Assembly: GCF_026914265.1 (NCBI RefSeq)
Contig: NC_069133.1
Span: forward strand, 3,943,566-4,007,565
Length of the DNA: 64,000 nt
Origin: Mya arenaria
Lineage: Eukaryota; Mollusca; Bivalvia; Myida; Myidae
Direction of reading: 5' to 3'
Shown here: positions 37,318 through 49,493 of the stretch, one piece after another
Layout: each line of letters starts with the position of its first letter
How positions within the stretch are numbered: the first letter of the stretch is position 1
Program-made: the position numbers and the translations under genes
Notes under the pieces: generated by a model
What the model saw: the letters and a program-made list of their open reading frames with translations, nothing else
The model's database searches: none
What the model was told of the DNA's origin: nothing

Positions 37318-37522
37318 CCCTGATCTCAATAGACCGACAACAACCGACCAGTACAATCACTCGCCCATAAAGTCCCATCAATCTGCATAATAATGACACT
37401 GGCAAAACAACCGACCAGAAAATCGAGATGCGATGTAAAAATCTTACCCCACCCGCAAACTCAACGATAGTTAATTCCATTTCTGTGGTGAATGAAAAAA
37501 TCCCACTTACATCAGAAATGAA
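37318..37522. repeat. Dispersed repeat, copy 2
   Basis: Aligns with 1858-2070. On the minus strand an 84-residue frame runs through it (RLMGLYGRVIVLVGCC), but this looks like chance coding in a repeat rather than a gene. Confidence 0.65.
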
Positions 37523-38099
37523 TAATCTCTTTACCGGTGCAGTTCTGATCATCCAACACTATCAACATGAATTAAATCCATATAACTTGGCGATTGCTTG
37601 TAATCATTCGTGATCTTGAACCATGACCTGTGTACTGTAGTCTGTGACTTACGGAATAATTGTTACATCATCAGATAATGTTTGGTGACTGATCCATGTT
37701 TATGCACTTTTAAAAGCTTTTTTATGTTTTGAATTGATATTGTCGTATCATAATGCAGTAACTTTGACAATAAACGTATTGAAAAAAGGTGAACAGTTTT
37801 GAGAACTATTTTGGGGGCGACTTAAACATGGATACCGAGTGTGCTGACGTCAACAGAGAAAAAACAGTTGTCCCCCTTATTTTTTTAAGATACTTAATTA
37901 TTTTAAGGTTATTTAAAGTGTTTAATTAAACAAATTATCGGCTCACCCGATAAAATCCCCCGCCTTGCCAGATAAACTACCTCCATCCACGGCACTAACC
38001 TAGTATTCTCTATTGATTGACAATATTCTTACGTATAATTAATGCTTCAAATATATATTTACACAACCTTAGCTGACCTTTCTTGTAATTGACTGTAAC

Positions 38100-39560
38100 A
38101 AATCAACAAATTGTATCATACTAGGTATTACGTAGTATTTTATATTTTGAATATTTCAAGCGCAAATTAATATAAGCACTACATACACAAACAAAGTGAA
38201 ACTCGTCCTCAGTATCGCCTGAGTCACAAATTAAACAATATCTTTGTCTATGGGCTACACGGTTATTTCTGTAACGACCAGATTCAATTCTAAAGGGATG
38301 CGATGAGAATCGAAGTTTAATGAAACTTATACGGTACTTGAATGGTATACAACGAAAGTAAGTAACATATTCAAAATTATTTTTACCAACTTAAACAAAG
38401 ATAAGCTTGGCTAGCTTGGACATGGTTATTCCAGGTTTGTTTGAATTCGTCGGTTAATTGTTCTTTAAATACAATGTCGAAATTCTTTGAATCTACACAT
38501 AAAAGGTTTTACCAAACATTTGCATATCCAGAATTTTCTATAAGTAGACTGCTTAACATGCAGTAATGATATGCAAAATTTGAGATGGATTCACTCCAAC
38601 CCTTTGCTTTTTAAAATACAAATCTGTTATGTTACATCTAAGAACATTGAGCGCTTTTAAGCCTTTCCAGCTATTGTAGCTTGATTTAAAACAAAATAAG
38701 CTGTATAATTGAACAACGTTCCCAAATTATTGACATTAACAACAGTATAGAGTAGAACATTATTAAAAAAACAAAACTTTTTAAAATTACGTGTGTGTCC
38801 GCGTTTAAGAAAAACTACAATTTAACTTTTAGCTGGATTGACTTCGATTCCACATGTTTTACCATTATATTCAAACAGTCAAATAACATCAATATAAAAC
38901 ATATTTCTTCTAAACTTATGCCTGAACCAGCAGTATCTATCAGGTACAATTCTAAATCATCTAAAAATAATATCGGAGACAAAACTTCACCTTGTTTCAA
39001 AACAATGAAACATTAAAAGAGTTACCACTTATAATTTGTGCTCGCACTTTACTATACATGTCCATCACAATATTTAAGACCTTGCCACGAATTCCCATAT
39101 TATATAACTTCAGCCATAGCACATTTCTTTATATTCTATCAAATGCCTTTTTAAAATCAATAAATGCACATGCTAGACAACGGTAATAACTCTGAACTTA
39201 TTTACATCGGTAGGAACATTCTTTTTAAATAAAGGTATTAAAATACCATCCATACATTGAAAGTAGGTTTGGATGATTAAACACTTAAAAGTTCAAAGCA
39301 ATGCTTTCAGTTGAAAAATCCTGTGTAGAGCAGTGTTACTCATTTTCAGATTTATTAGATAATTCATTTGACTTACTTCAACGCCAATATAATTCGCCGG
39401 TATTATACGCACTGTTTTCTTTGAAGATTAAATGTTGTTTTTACAGCAGAATTTTGATTGTGGAACTGCTTTTTTTGGTATAATGATAACGCTTCCTGCA
39501 TATGATATGATTATTCTGAGAAACTAAGTTGAAATTTACAAAGAATTTTAAACCATCTAT
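38100..39560 (-). mobile_element. Broken LINE, RT and C-terminal part
   Basis: Reading minus strand downwards: IFKK-like text near 39230, CAFIDFKKAFDRI (motif A) near 39160, MGIRGKVLNIVMDMYSKVRA near 39090, MKQGEVLSPILF (motif B) near 38990, LERVHLKFC-like text near 38560, and RYCLICDSGDTEDEFHFV (the C-terminal zinc-type region) at about 38210-38270. The Y/F-ADD catalytic motif C is deleted between 38940 and 38880. Several frameshifts; dead. Similar to but distinct from the copy at 40365-42275. Confidence 0.85.
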
Positions 39561-40364
39561 GCGATTTTTGACAAACTGGAGGTGTACATGTTCTATCTTG
39601 TCAAGGGATATTGTTATGTCTTCCTAGTTCAATGTACAAATTGTGCGAGGACAATATGAGTTAGCTAAAACATTTCGATATTTTATTTTATCAAGTATTA
39701 CCATGTAGTTTGACAGTTGGAATGTATGCTTAACTTCCTTATATAAATACAAATACATGAATTAAAAAAAAGTCGACGTCTTTTATTCGTTATTTTAATG
39801 TGCCATATATCTTCCAGATTTGGGATGAACCTAGGTTCTAAAAATGTACAGAATGAACCAGCAAGCATTTTCGTAAATAAGCCGATTTAACTCCAAAATT
39901 GGCTGTCTGCATTCGGAAAACAATAGCAATACTGTTATTGGCCAAAACAAAGCATCGGGTGGGGTTTGTACGCAAGAGAAGGGTATTAAATTGTTGTTTT
40001 GAAGCAAAAAATGCATTGAGTGAGTCGGGAAGCCTAGTAAGAACGTACATTGTTTTCACGAGATATTTTAATACAGACATTATTTTGATCTAAAACAAGC
40101 GTCTTCGTAAACGAGCAATTGCTCTTCATTCGGTGCACAAGGTCGTTTCTAAAAATTATCGTTGAAACATATAAAAAACAATGGTAATACACACCGAATC
40201 GAGGACGTTTATCACTCAAAACAATGAACCGGGAAGCATGGACGCACCTGACATTACTGCCCTTTCCCTGTATTGGTCCTTTAATTTTGCCATGAGGATA
40301 CACTTATCTCTTTGTATAAATGAAGAAAATAATTAATAACGCGATTATGTCTCTCAATATATAG
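39561..40364. other. Spacer between two LINE copies, nothing recognised
   Basis: Several 60-90-residue frames (for example 40034-40303 on the minus strand) without recognisable domains. Confidence 0.4.
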
Positions 40365-42275
40365 CGGAAATCTGCCTAGCTCTCATAAAGTGACAATGAA
40401 TGTGTGAAGCGCTTGGCATTAAGCACCCACAAGCAAAGTTTCCTATGCACCCTTTCTATCACCTCTAGCTGAATATAACCCCACGCTTCTGAATTATAGC
40501 TATTACTTGACAAACAAATGCATCAAACAAGTTGAACATTATATCAATAGGGACCTGGTTAGGTTTGGTCAAAGCCTTAAGTGAGTTTATAGATCACGAG
40601 GCTTTGCCAGCCAGTGCATTAGCCGCCTGCTTGAAAGATTCACCATAGGATAATACTGCACCGAGATTGTTAACAAAATTGACTGTTTTAGCAGCTTGAT
40701 CATTGTACGTCCATATATATCATTTCTAGCTAACCGACCACAAACTATTTAAGACTCCTGCAGGCCTTCCCTAGTTTCCGACAAAGTAGCTGCATCGTCT
40801 ACGAATAACAACAAATAAACCGAATGCTTACCAACTGTCAGACCTGCATTTAAACCTTTTTGTAAATGAAGTTCAATACCATTGAGAAAAGGAGAAAGAA
40901 AATCGGGGTCTTTATCTCCCTTTGAAACAAGCCAATATTACTGTCAAAGAAATCTGACAAAGAACCAAGATGTTTAATACACATTTTCACCTCACTATAC
41001 ATCGACCCCAGCAAAGACAAATACTTTCCATTTATACCAAGTTGGATAAGTTTAAACCAAAAGCGCCCTCTATAAAAAAATGAAAGGTGTGCATGATTAG
41101 AAAAAGTATTAAAATCCTCTTCACTGAAATGCCCTATTGAATCAAAATTATCAAGAGAAGTGATTAAATAATCAACAACACTTTGCCCATTATAGGTCAT
41201 ACACGTAAAATTCCCAGTCATTTTTCCAACGACCATTTACTATACGAATATTTTAAGCTTTACAAAGGTCAAGTCGATAATTACCGAAGCGCTTGTAACG
41301 CGCATGTAAATATCATAATTTGTTTTAGGGAAAAATATATCAAACTTTAACCAAACAAGACAATCGATATCATTTTCAACTACATGTACTTTAACGCCTT
41401 TTCTAATACGATCTTTAACATATATTATTAAGCTGCCACAACAGTGCTTTGCTTTGCGATTCTGGTACTTTCTGTATGAATGTATAGGATTACTATAGCC
41501 TTTCAAATTAATGTTTGACTTACTATTTGTCCAGGTTTCGTTTAAACAAATCATATTCACACAATATATTTCGAGTCCGATGTTTTTATTGATCTAAGTT
41601 CTTTATTGTTCCATGAGACACATCTTAGCACATCCTCACCGCCGTCATACTCACCGACTCTATAAAGACGCTTTTTGATGAAAAGTTTGTCGACCCTGAT
41701 GAACGATTCCTACCCATCACGAAACTTGAGCATAGCTGGGATCGACTGCCGGCTCCTCTCTATGATTTCTCTCGGGAACTGCCCGGAAACACCGATGGAA
41801 CCATCCTTGACCTGGCGGGCTGCCTGACGTACCCCGACCCGATTCAGGTAGAAGGCGAATTGTGCGACGATCGGTCGCGTCTTGGCTGCTCTGTAAAGGC
41901 CTATGCGATGGGCGCGCTGGATCCTTATGCCATTTGAGGCGTTTCGGATATTAAGTTTATCCTCGATTAATTTGATAACGTCTTTTTCACAATTTTCGTC
42001 TCTTCCCTCGGTGACCTTGTGAAATAGAAGGTTATCCCGCATATTGCGATATTTTAAGTCCTGTAATTCGTCTTTAAGAAAGTTTTCCTTTCGCATTAGA
42101 TCTTTTTCATATTTTTTTATTTTGTTTTCACCAGTGAGTAGAGTGATTCGTGTTATTTTTATGAATCCGTCACTGTTTCACTATCGAAGTCACGGCTTAT
42201 CTCAATGTCACGGATTTCCCCTCAAAGTCGCTGATTTTGTGATCAATTTTGTTTCATTTTATTATTTTAATTTGT
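40365..42275 (-). mobile_element. Broken LINE with ORF1, APE endonuclease and RT pieces
   Basis: Minus strand, in order. ORF1 at about 42275-41590: a charged, probably coiled-coil stretch (KENFLKDELQDLKYRNMRDN), an RNA-binding-type region (IRIQRAHRIG, ARQVKDGSIGVSGQFPREI), then RVDKLFIKKRLYRVGEYDGG. APE endonuclease at 41560-41240 (ICLNETWT, CCGSLIIYVKDRIRKGVKV) and 41236-41100 (TCMTYNGQSVVDYLITSL, NTFSNHAHLSF). Then directly RT text at about 41090-40850 (GINGKYLSLLGSMYSEVKMC, GLFQREIKTPIFFLLF) and LSETREGLQESLNSLW at about 40790-40740. A large internal deletion joins the APE end to mid-RT inside one open frame. Dead copy. Strongest evidence in the window for a two-ORF, APE-type LINE. Confidence 0.88.
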
Positions 42276-43639
42276 GATTGGATATATTGAAGTTTTCTAA
42301 AATGGCTACACGGACATAAGGAATACTACGGTTAAGCGCTAGTTATTTTAGGAAATAAAAATTAGTAATATTGTTTACATGTTAACGTCATTCCAATTAA
42401 AATCACACTTGTCATGCCACTATTCATAAAATAATGTTATTTTTATTAGCTTCGTTTAATTTGTTCCATATGATATATCTTGATATAATCGCAACTAGCA
42501 TTACTTTATTTAAGGGTTTGTCGCATTCTTTCTTCGATTATGATGTATACTCGCAGTAGGGCAAGCCAGCAAATTCGCAAAGTTATTTTTCATTACGTTT
42601 TAAACATTAGCAATGTCTTCTGTAACTGCCTATTATTTCCTTAAAAAAAGTAAACGAAAATACATTCCGGTTTAAGAATAGGTAATAATTGTTATGTCGT
42701 AACTATGTCATTGGTTATTTGCCGCCGTGCATACCCAGACGGAACGCAACAATGAAAGAAACAATGATAACACGCATAACTCCGTGGGTGTCATACAATG
42801 TGAACATCAAGTTTTATCTATACAAAGGACTAAGCCAATGTACGGTGTCGCTCTTCACGATAATTTGTTTAAGATATGTTATGTCTCATGAATGTTGTTA
42901 TATTTAATGCTGAAAAAAGAATATGTATGTAAATATGACTGTAAATATATAAGAATGATGCCCATAATTGAATAACCTCTTTAGGAAAAAAATATTTGAT
43001 TTACTTAGTGCAAATGCTATTATTTCAATTCCGCTAGTAAACAATTTTGATCATGTAAATAATATCTCGCTCCCGATATGTCGAGGGCTTAGCGCAAAAC
43101 TGTTGTTATACCCCCTGTTTCTATATTGAGTTATCAGCGTCTTCCACTAAGCCCGTATGAATATTATGGTACGCTGATGACATTTTACATACACTGTACG
43201 TGTCATTCGTTTGAAATGCATTCATCATTATAAGGAAGTAAATAAAATAAGTATTTATTAATATTTGAGTTTTCCTCAACTTACGAGGATATGATACGTT
43301 TGTAGTTTCCATTACCTTTTCAGTCAGTATGATTTTTTGCTGATTTGAGACAATCATGAATAACAATACGGCATATAATATTTATGGCAACATAACAGAA
43401 CAGAATTTATTCGCCTTAAAAGTCCAATTTAAGGTACAATAATATTATTTCATTGTAGAAAACACTTTAAAAGCGCAGAATAAAGTTTTTATCAATAGCA
43501 TTTTGCATTCATTATTATGTTTAACTCATTAGACAATATGATCAAATCAGATAAGAAGGGTATGATTTGTTAATAGATAAACATGTAAACACTATACAAT
43601 ATTTAAACTATTGCACAATAACTATTGTTTGCTTTTGGA

Positions 43640-43770
43640 AACATCTGCATGTTAAATACTGTATCGCTGTTAATTTTATTTCCTTACTTTTCGTCAATAC
43701 CTTTGTATAGTTGACACCAGGGTATTTTTTCTTCTATACCGATTACCAATAGATAGTGAAGTCTTGACAT
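43640..43770 (+). repeat. Diverged copy of the receptor 5' flank
   Basis: Aligns by eye with 26690-26820: AAATACTGTATCGCTGTTAA versus AAATGCTGTATTGCTGTTTA, shared TTTAGTTGACACCA-like and CTACCGATTA segments. No following signal-peptide exon was found here. Confidence 0.5.
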
Positions 43771-44139
43771 TGATGGCGCGCATACCTGTTGAGCAAACAT
43801 AATTATTTCATTGATTCATTGTACATGAAAAAAACTTCCTAAGGCCTTTTATTTTTTATTGTTTGTTTAACGAACCGCCATAATGAATATGTTCGTAGGC
43901 GGAGGAAATAAAATGAAAAATAGAATTTCAAAATCTTGTTTTATTTTTTGGTAGAAATTAAAACATTAGTTAAACAGCATCCGGTATAAGTTTGCAAATC
44001 TGGTTTACTTGCAAACTTAGTTTTTTTATTATCTTAGATATCAACTTCAAAAGCGACACATTTGTCCATTAAATTAGAAATATTTTAAGTAAAATTAAAA
44101 AAAAAGTTTTAAGAAATATGAAAATTTTAATTCCAAAAT

Positions 44140-44510
44140 TGATTTCTCCCGTTGGCCACCAATTGGATTTTAGGTCCCCCGCGGGGTTTTGGCAAACTCC
44201 AATTGGAGAATTTTCCAGATGAGCCGAAACGGGGGAAAAAATCAGCAATTTGAAAAAAATCAAATATTACAATTTGGAACAGAAAATTACATTTCTATTT
44301 ATGTTTTGAGTACTAGAGTTATTAACTTTATTAAAATCTAAAAAAAAAATCAAAAATTATGATTTTGTAAAAACGGTTCTCCAATTGGAGAAATTTCCAA
44401 TTGGAGAATTCCACAGTCAATTTCTATTGATAAAATTCACCAATTGGAGAATACAGAAGTTGGAGAACACAGAAGTTGGAGAAATCACCAGTTTGAGATT
44501 TCCACAGTAT
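44140..44510. repeat. CCAATTGG palindrome cluster
   Basis: Five CCAATTGG cores (near 44158, 44199, 44380, 44397 and 44440), mostly as CTCCAATTGGAGAA, plus GTTGGAGAA variants near 44460 and 44475. Possibly the interior of a short element; no ends identified. Confidence 0.5.
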
Positions 44511-44931
44511 TACAGCTGCTGGGTTAAAAAAAAGTTGGGATATATACATGTCATCATATAATTGCTAATTAATTTAATATTGATAGAATATTCAAGAAAA
44601 TAACAAATGCAAGATGTTAGTTGTTACCTGATTTCGCGTATACCATCGGCATTTTCAACTTGTGTGTAATCTAAAGCAGTTTTATTATATACAACTGCGT
44701 CAGATGTGTAGTTTTATTATTCCTTTTCAGAAAACTGTTTTATCAAAATGCATATTTCACTAATAAATCTAAAAAATCAAACTGTTTGCTTAATTTTGCA
44801 TTTTCCAAAGATACTTCCTGGTGGTACTTGGTTATAATATTGAAATTTTAATCGACTTTGAGGTTAGAGAACACTGAATGTGTTCCTTAAGACCACTCGG
44901 TCAAGGATTACCCGTGAAAGCGCAAGCACTT

Positions 44932-46313
44932 GCTTCAAACGAATGTAGGACTAAGTGAACCACTTCCCAAGTGAACCAGGACTAAGTGAACCACTTGGTG
45001 AGACGAAGTGAACCATCTATATGTTATATAGGGAATATTGTCTTAATGTTATATTATGCTTTAGAGTTTATTTTCCCGGTTATAAATGATTTAATAGGTA
45101 ATGAGAATAAATTGTTTATCATATCAAAGTGTTTAATTATTAGAAGTTTGTATTTTGATATAATAATGTTTTGAAAAAAGAAAAGAAAAATGAACAACAA
45201 AATTCGTTTTTATTTAATCCTTATAATGAATATATTATCAATACATCCTACTTTGTTGAATTTTATTCCATATATATGTTAAAAAAATCTCTATGTTTAT
45301 TATTTACACCTCAATCATCTCCCAAAAACAAAAGTCTTAAGTGTACTTAATGGATAATTGGCCTTATTAATTGGTAATTACTAATTAAACAGCTCACTTA
45401 CAGAAGCTGTGAACAAACATAGTGACATATACTTTCATTATATCAATTATTTTTTTCTATTCGGAATTGCCAGTTCATGATCAACAACACGTTTATTTAT
45501 TTATTTATTTTTTTAAAAAACAAGCAATACATACACTATAGAAATAGAAGTGGAACAATATAATTTATGAAAGGAGGTGAATAGTGAACATTTTGAAAAT
45601 GCTTTAACATTATATTGTGATTTCATTAACAAAAGTGTTCATAAAACGTTTAGAAATGATGCAATGGGCAATTTGACTTAAAACAATGTTTACAATATTA
45701 TACTCTTTTTGGTCAATTTTGTCACCTATTACTATATCTTAAATTCTTTCTGTGTTCCACATCTTTCAAAAAATCTCATGTATAGCATTCCAGAAAGTTG
45801 TCAAAAATGGACATTCAATAAAAAAAGTGTTCGTAATCTTCATTGCAATAAATACATGAAGGGCAGTCCTTCAACTTCCGTGTAAATAAATTTAAATTCG
45901 TTGCTACATGATTATGCAATAACTTTTTTATTTTAACTATTGTTTGACTTTATTATCCACAATGAACAATATAGTGCCAAGAGTTCCAGCGAATATGCTA
46001 TATAATTTATGTTACTATCATACAGTGAAAATATCTTAGAAGAACTATTTTAATTGTCATGAAGCTTAAAAGCCTAAGGTTTCATGCCTTTTCAATTTCT
46101 AACAGCTAAATAAACATCTTTAACTGTGTAACAAATGTGTGAAGTATTGCATTCAAATGGCGATAATTACTAGTTATTATCACCTTTCAGGCAGTGTGCC
46201 ATCACACAATAGCCACTATATAATGCATATGTGGTTCACTTGGTCCTGAAATGGTACACTTAGGAACTGGTTCACTTGTGAAATGGTTCACTTCGTCCTG
46301 CACCCGCTTCAAA
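44932..46313. mobile_element. Mutator-like (MULE) non-autonomous element
   Basis: The 9-bp direct repeat GCTTCAAAC (44932-44940 and 46305-46313) flanks 44941-46304. The ends are inverted repeats of about 39 bp, GAATGTAGGACTAAGTGAAC on the left against GGGTGCAGGACGAAGTGAAC on the right strand, with the AAGTGAACCA motif repeated inward at both sides. A 9-bp duplication with long inverted ends is the hallmark of Mutator-like elements. No transposase is seen; the interior holds a LINE 3' end. Confidence 0.85.
45490..45910 (-). mobile_element. LINE 3' end captured in the MULE
   Basis: Minus-strand text CPSCIYCNEDYEHFFIECPF is the C-terminal zinc-type region of LINE ORF2, followed by LTTFWNAIHEIF and a stop. 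An (AAAT)n-like tail lies at about 45490-45516. It is 5'-truncated, as LINE insertions usually are, and unlike the other LINE copies in the window. Confidence 0.75.
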
Positions 46314-46494
46314 CAGGGTCCTTTAATTATTTTTCAAAGCACCGATGAAGGGGTACAACTTTCATTGGTTAAATCTAACTAAAATAAACAAGCTCGATTT
46401 TGCTAAAGGTGATTAGCTGATAAAATCACTCTCTAGTCCGTTTCCTGGCCAGAAACTGTTACTGTGTCATTTTTGAGAGGCCATCCATGAGATA

Positions 46495-46690
46495 GTAGCC
46501 CTGGTAGGGATCGAACCCACATAGTCATGGGTAAGAAGCAGAAACCTACACCACTAAACCACTTTCATCCTTAAAGTACCGAGAGGCAGGCATCACGCGG
46601 CAAAGGGATCGAGCTAAATGGACCATGGAATGAACCCACGACTACGACTTCAATAGGCTACGCCTTAACCAATAGGCTACGGGGACGGTA
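46495..46690 (-). mobile_element. Two tRNA-like segments in tandem, SINE-type
   Basis: On the minus strand, 46690-46620 reads GTAGCCTATTGGTTAAGGCG (A box) then GTGGGTTCATTCC (B box). 46565-46500 reads GTGGTTTAGTGGTGTAGGTT then GTGGGTTCGATCCCTACCAG. Neither folds as a good functional tRNA, so I read them as heads of tRNA-derived repeats. Confidence 0.6.
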
Positions 46691-46719
46691 TTAATGCATG
46701 TACTCAATTGCAGATTCAT

Positions 46720-46733
46720 GGGGGGGGGGGGGG
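46720..46733. repeat. Poly(G) tract
   Basis: A run of 14 G. The length may be imprecise in the assembly. Confidence 0.85.
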
Positions 46734-46739
46734 TCAGTC

Positions 46740-48060
46740 GTCCGTTTATACATTCTTAGTCAATATCGGGGAAAATACAATATTAAGATAAAAATGCCCT
46801 ATTTCGGACTATAAATTAGAGGAGTACACCTACCCCGGCCCAACATTTTAAGCCATTCAATTTCTGTTCTGAATGAGGGGCGGATGTGGAAAGATTAAGC
46901 CAATGAGTTTCTGTAATCAGAATTGTTGTTTCATAATGTTATAGTTCCTTTAAACAGTTTAAACGTTTTAGGACATCGAAATAAACAGACGCATGTTCAG
47001 TTTAAACATACTCTGTATACAACGTTCTCGTACTCCAGTGCGATGATGCTATGCATTATATTTATCATCCGACCTCTGATGAACAGGAATGACGACGTTT
47101 AAAAGCTATTATTTATACAATTATGATCATCTGACTGACTATCTGCCAAAACTTTTCTGTTTAAAGAGACTCTCTCATGTTTTAACACCAGACATATTTT
47201 TTTCTCGTAATGCATCTGAACACTTATATTTATTTTACTCCTTGGTACTGAATTTGCAGAAATAATAGTAACCAGGTTGATTTTCTTTTATACTTCAATT
47301 GCATTTTTAAAAAAAGATGGGAGCAAGCCCATGCCGGTGCAGATAACACATACTCGAAGATTATGTCAATCAATTGATTGTGCAACAGCCTTTTGTTGAA
47401 TCGTGTTTGTAACGCATTTCAAAATTTTGGACTTCAAAGACTATATATTTTAGCACATATCAACATTTAGGGTTCCAGCCATCAATAGCTTAGCTTTAAC
47501 ACTTAGTTTGATTCACAATACTTTATTTCGTAATAACAAGCTATAAAATCCAAGTAAAAGATGCATTTTCAAAACCCTGTACGCTTCACTTAAATTCACT
47601 CAAATACTTAAGTGAGAAAGATTTAAAAAAGTATGTCATAAACATATCCCTTTAGCGGCTGAGGAAGCCGGTCCAAACCATTCACATACTAAAAAACTGA
47701 GTTTCTTAATATATAAATCTCTAATAAATTTGCCAAATAAAATTCAACATGGGTGAACAATTATAAAAAAAAATAACGTATTTTATGTATTGCAGCATAT
47801 TTATAAAAAGATAAAGTCAATTGAATCAAATGAATATTTTCAATGTACTTTCTTTCCCGCTGTAAGTGGACTTTTCATCTTACTCCAACAAGTGAGGAGT
47901 ATGGTTGATTCTCTTCGTGACTGAAATCAACATTTTTAAACACTTGGTGTATTTCAAATCTAGTCCATATAAACATCCCCTTTAGATTCTTTGACGATTG
48001 CATTTTCCATGGGAGATCACTGCGTAGGATAATCATACAAGTGTTGTTTAGCCACACTGT
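46740..48060. other. Intergenic, nothing recognised
   Basis: AT-rich, no supported exon or element. The 60-residue minus frame at 47875-48057 is not convincing. Confidence 0.4.
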
Positions 48061-48067
48061 GGTTTCA

Positions 48068-48190
48068 ATAATGTCAGGGGCGTAGCTACCCCTCTATTCA
48101 TGTGGATTCATAAATGTGCTGGGGGGTTCGGGGGCATGCCCCCCTCAGAAAATTTTGAAAACCATGGTGCAATCTAGTGCATTCTGGAAA
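48068..48190. repeat. GC-rich interspersed repeat with CATG palindrome
   Basis: Begins AGGGGCGTAGCTACCCC, carries the perfect palindrome GGGGGCATGCCCCC at about 48131-48144, then CAGAAAATTTTGAAAA and ATGGTGCAATCTAGTGCATT. I recall similar sequence as a common invertebrate repeat, but cannot check this here. Confidence 0.55.
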
Positions 48191-48651
48191 ATAACCAGTT
48201 TTTGGATCATGTAGTCAAGTTCGCATACTGCTACTTCAGTGTTTTTTTTTTCAGAACCATGTTTTTTTCAGCCGCGTATTCACGTATAGGTGGCTACACG
48301 CCTGTATGTTGTGCATATGAATGTATAATTTGGTTTATATGATGCATCCTTAATGTAACACCTCCTTGCTGCTACACCAATAGAAACTTCATTGAATATT
48401 AGCAGTAAAAGAACTAGCACTGACGTTCCCAATTTTCGTCTGGGTCATTTAAATAATAGAAAACAAATTACAAGATAAACAAATTTGTTTTGACTTCTTT
48501 AATGAATTATATAAACACATTGTACAAACATATCATGACACTTTTAAACAAAAAGTATGGCTGTCAATTAAACAGTATGCTAGCTTTAAAGATTGAGGCA
48601 AACCATTGGAATTATTTTACAGCGGTCTTAAAAAGGTGTATTTAACTTTAA

Positions 48652-48994
48652 AGCTGCAATCTCACTAATTGATCGTTTTGACTACCGGCACTCTTTTATT
48701 GTTGGTCTATAAATAGACCATTTTTTGCATAGACCCAATTTTAAGTGATATAAGACTTCTGAAATAAGATCAGATTGCATTTTGTCATATTTATGGCTAA
48801 AATGATGTTTTATGGGTATAGTAGCATTACGAACAATTTAATGTAAATGAACTTTTCGGCAGTCTTACCAAACATTTTTGATTGGTTCTATTGTGAATTA
48901 TCTAATATGACTGAATTAAAGGAATGATAACCAAATCAGCTTTTGAGACAAAAATTTTAAAGTGTCTAAAATGACAATCTGTGAAAGTGCAGCT
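48652..48994. mobile_element. TTAA-flanked MITE, copy 1
   Basis: Ends AGCTGCAATCTCACTAATTG and, inverted, AGCTGCACTTTCACAGATTG, with TTAA on both outer sides. The family is shared with 49494-50502, 53182-53499 and about 54500-54699. TTAA flanks and short inverted ends suggest a piggyBac-mobilised MITE. Confidence 0.8.
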
Positions 48995-49493
48995 TTAAGT
49001 TTTGATCATTTACACATTGTTAAATTATAAATAACTGTTTAAAAGGTCTCATGTACAAAATAAGATAATAATTTTCATACAAATATCTAAAATTGATTAA
49101 AATAATAAAGTACCATTAACATATTTCTTAATAGTGCTGTTTCTCAACTGACAAAACCATTCAAAGCCATCATTTCAACTATGAAGTTATTTTTAACTTT
49201 CAACTTTTTTATAGCATATATGCAACAAAATATACCAAAAATACAAGCCATGAACAATATGATTGTTCAACTTGCATTGTCCTTGACCTTTTAAAATGAC
49301 CATTTTCCTGTTCTGTCTATTTGTAAGTTGTGCCCTGGGGAATGAAGTATGACTGTATGAATCACAAAAAGCAATAAAAACACTAAAAAAAATCCCCCAT
49401 TACCCCTGTAATTTCTAATACAGCAGTAAAATCAAGCAATGTTCAAGATTGATTGTGCTGCCAAATCAAAAACATGTTTGCCAAAACATTTAG

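Larger units (their letters stand above)
42280..44930. other. Intergenic, mostly unrecognised
   Basis: AT-rich. 43640-43770 resembles the receptor promoter region at 26690-26820. 44140-44510 holds repeated CCAATTGG palindromes. The 81-residue minus frame at 43121-43366 has no recognisable domain. Confidence 0.45.

Noticed and set aside
37298-37552. 84-residue minus frame with RLMGLYGRVIVLVG
   Set aside because: It coincides with a dispersed repeat also present at 1858-2070, where no frame is open.
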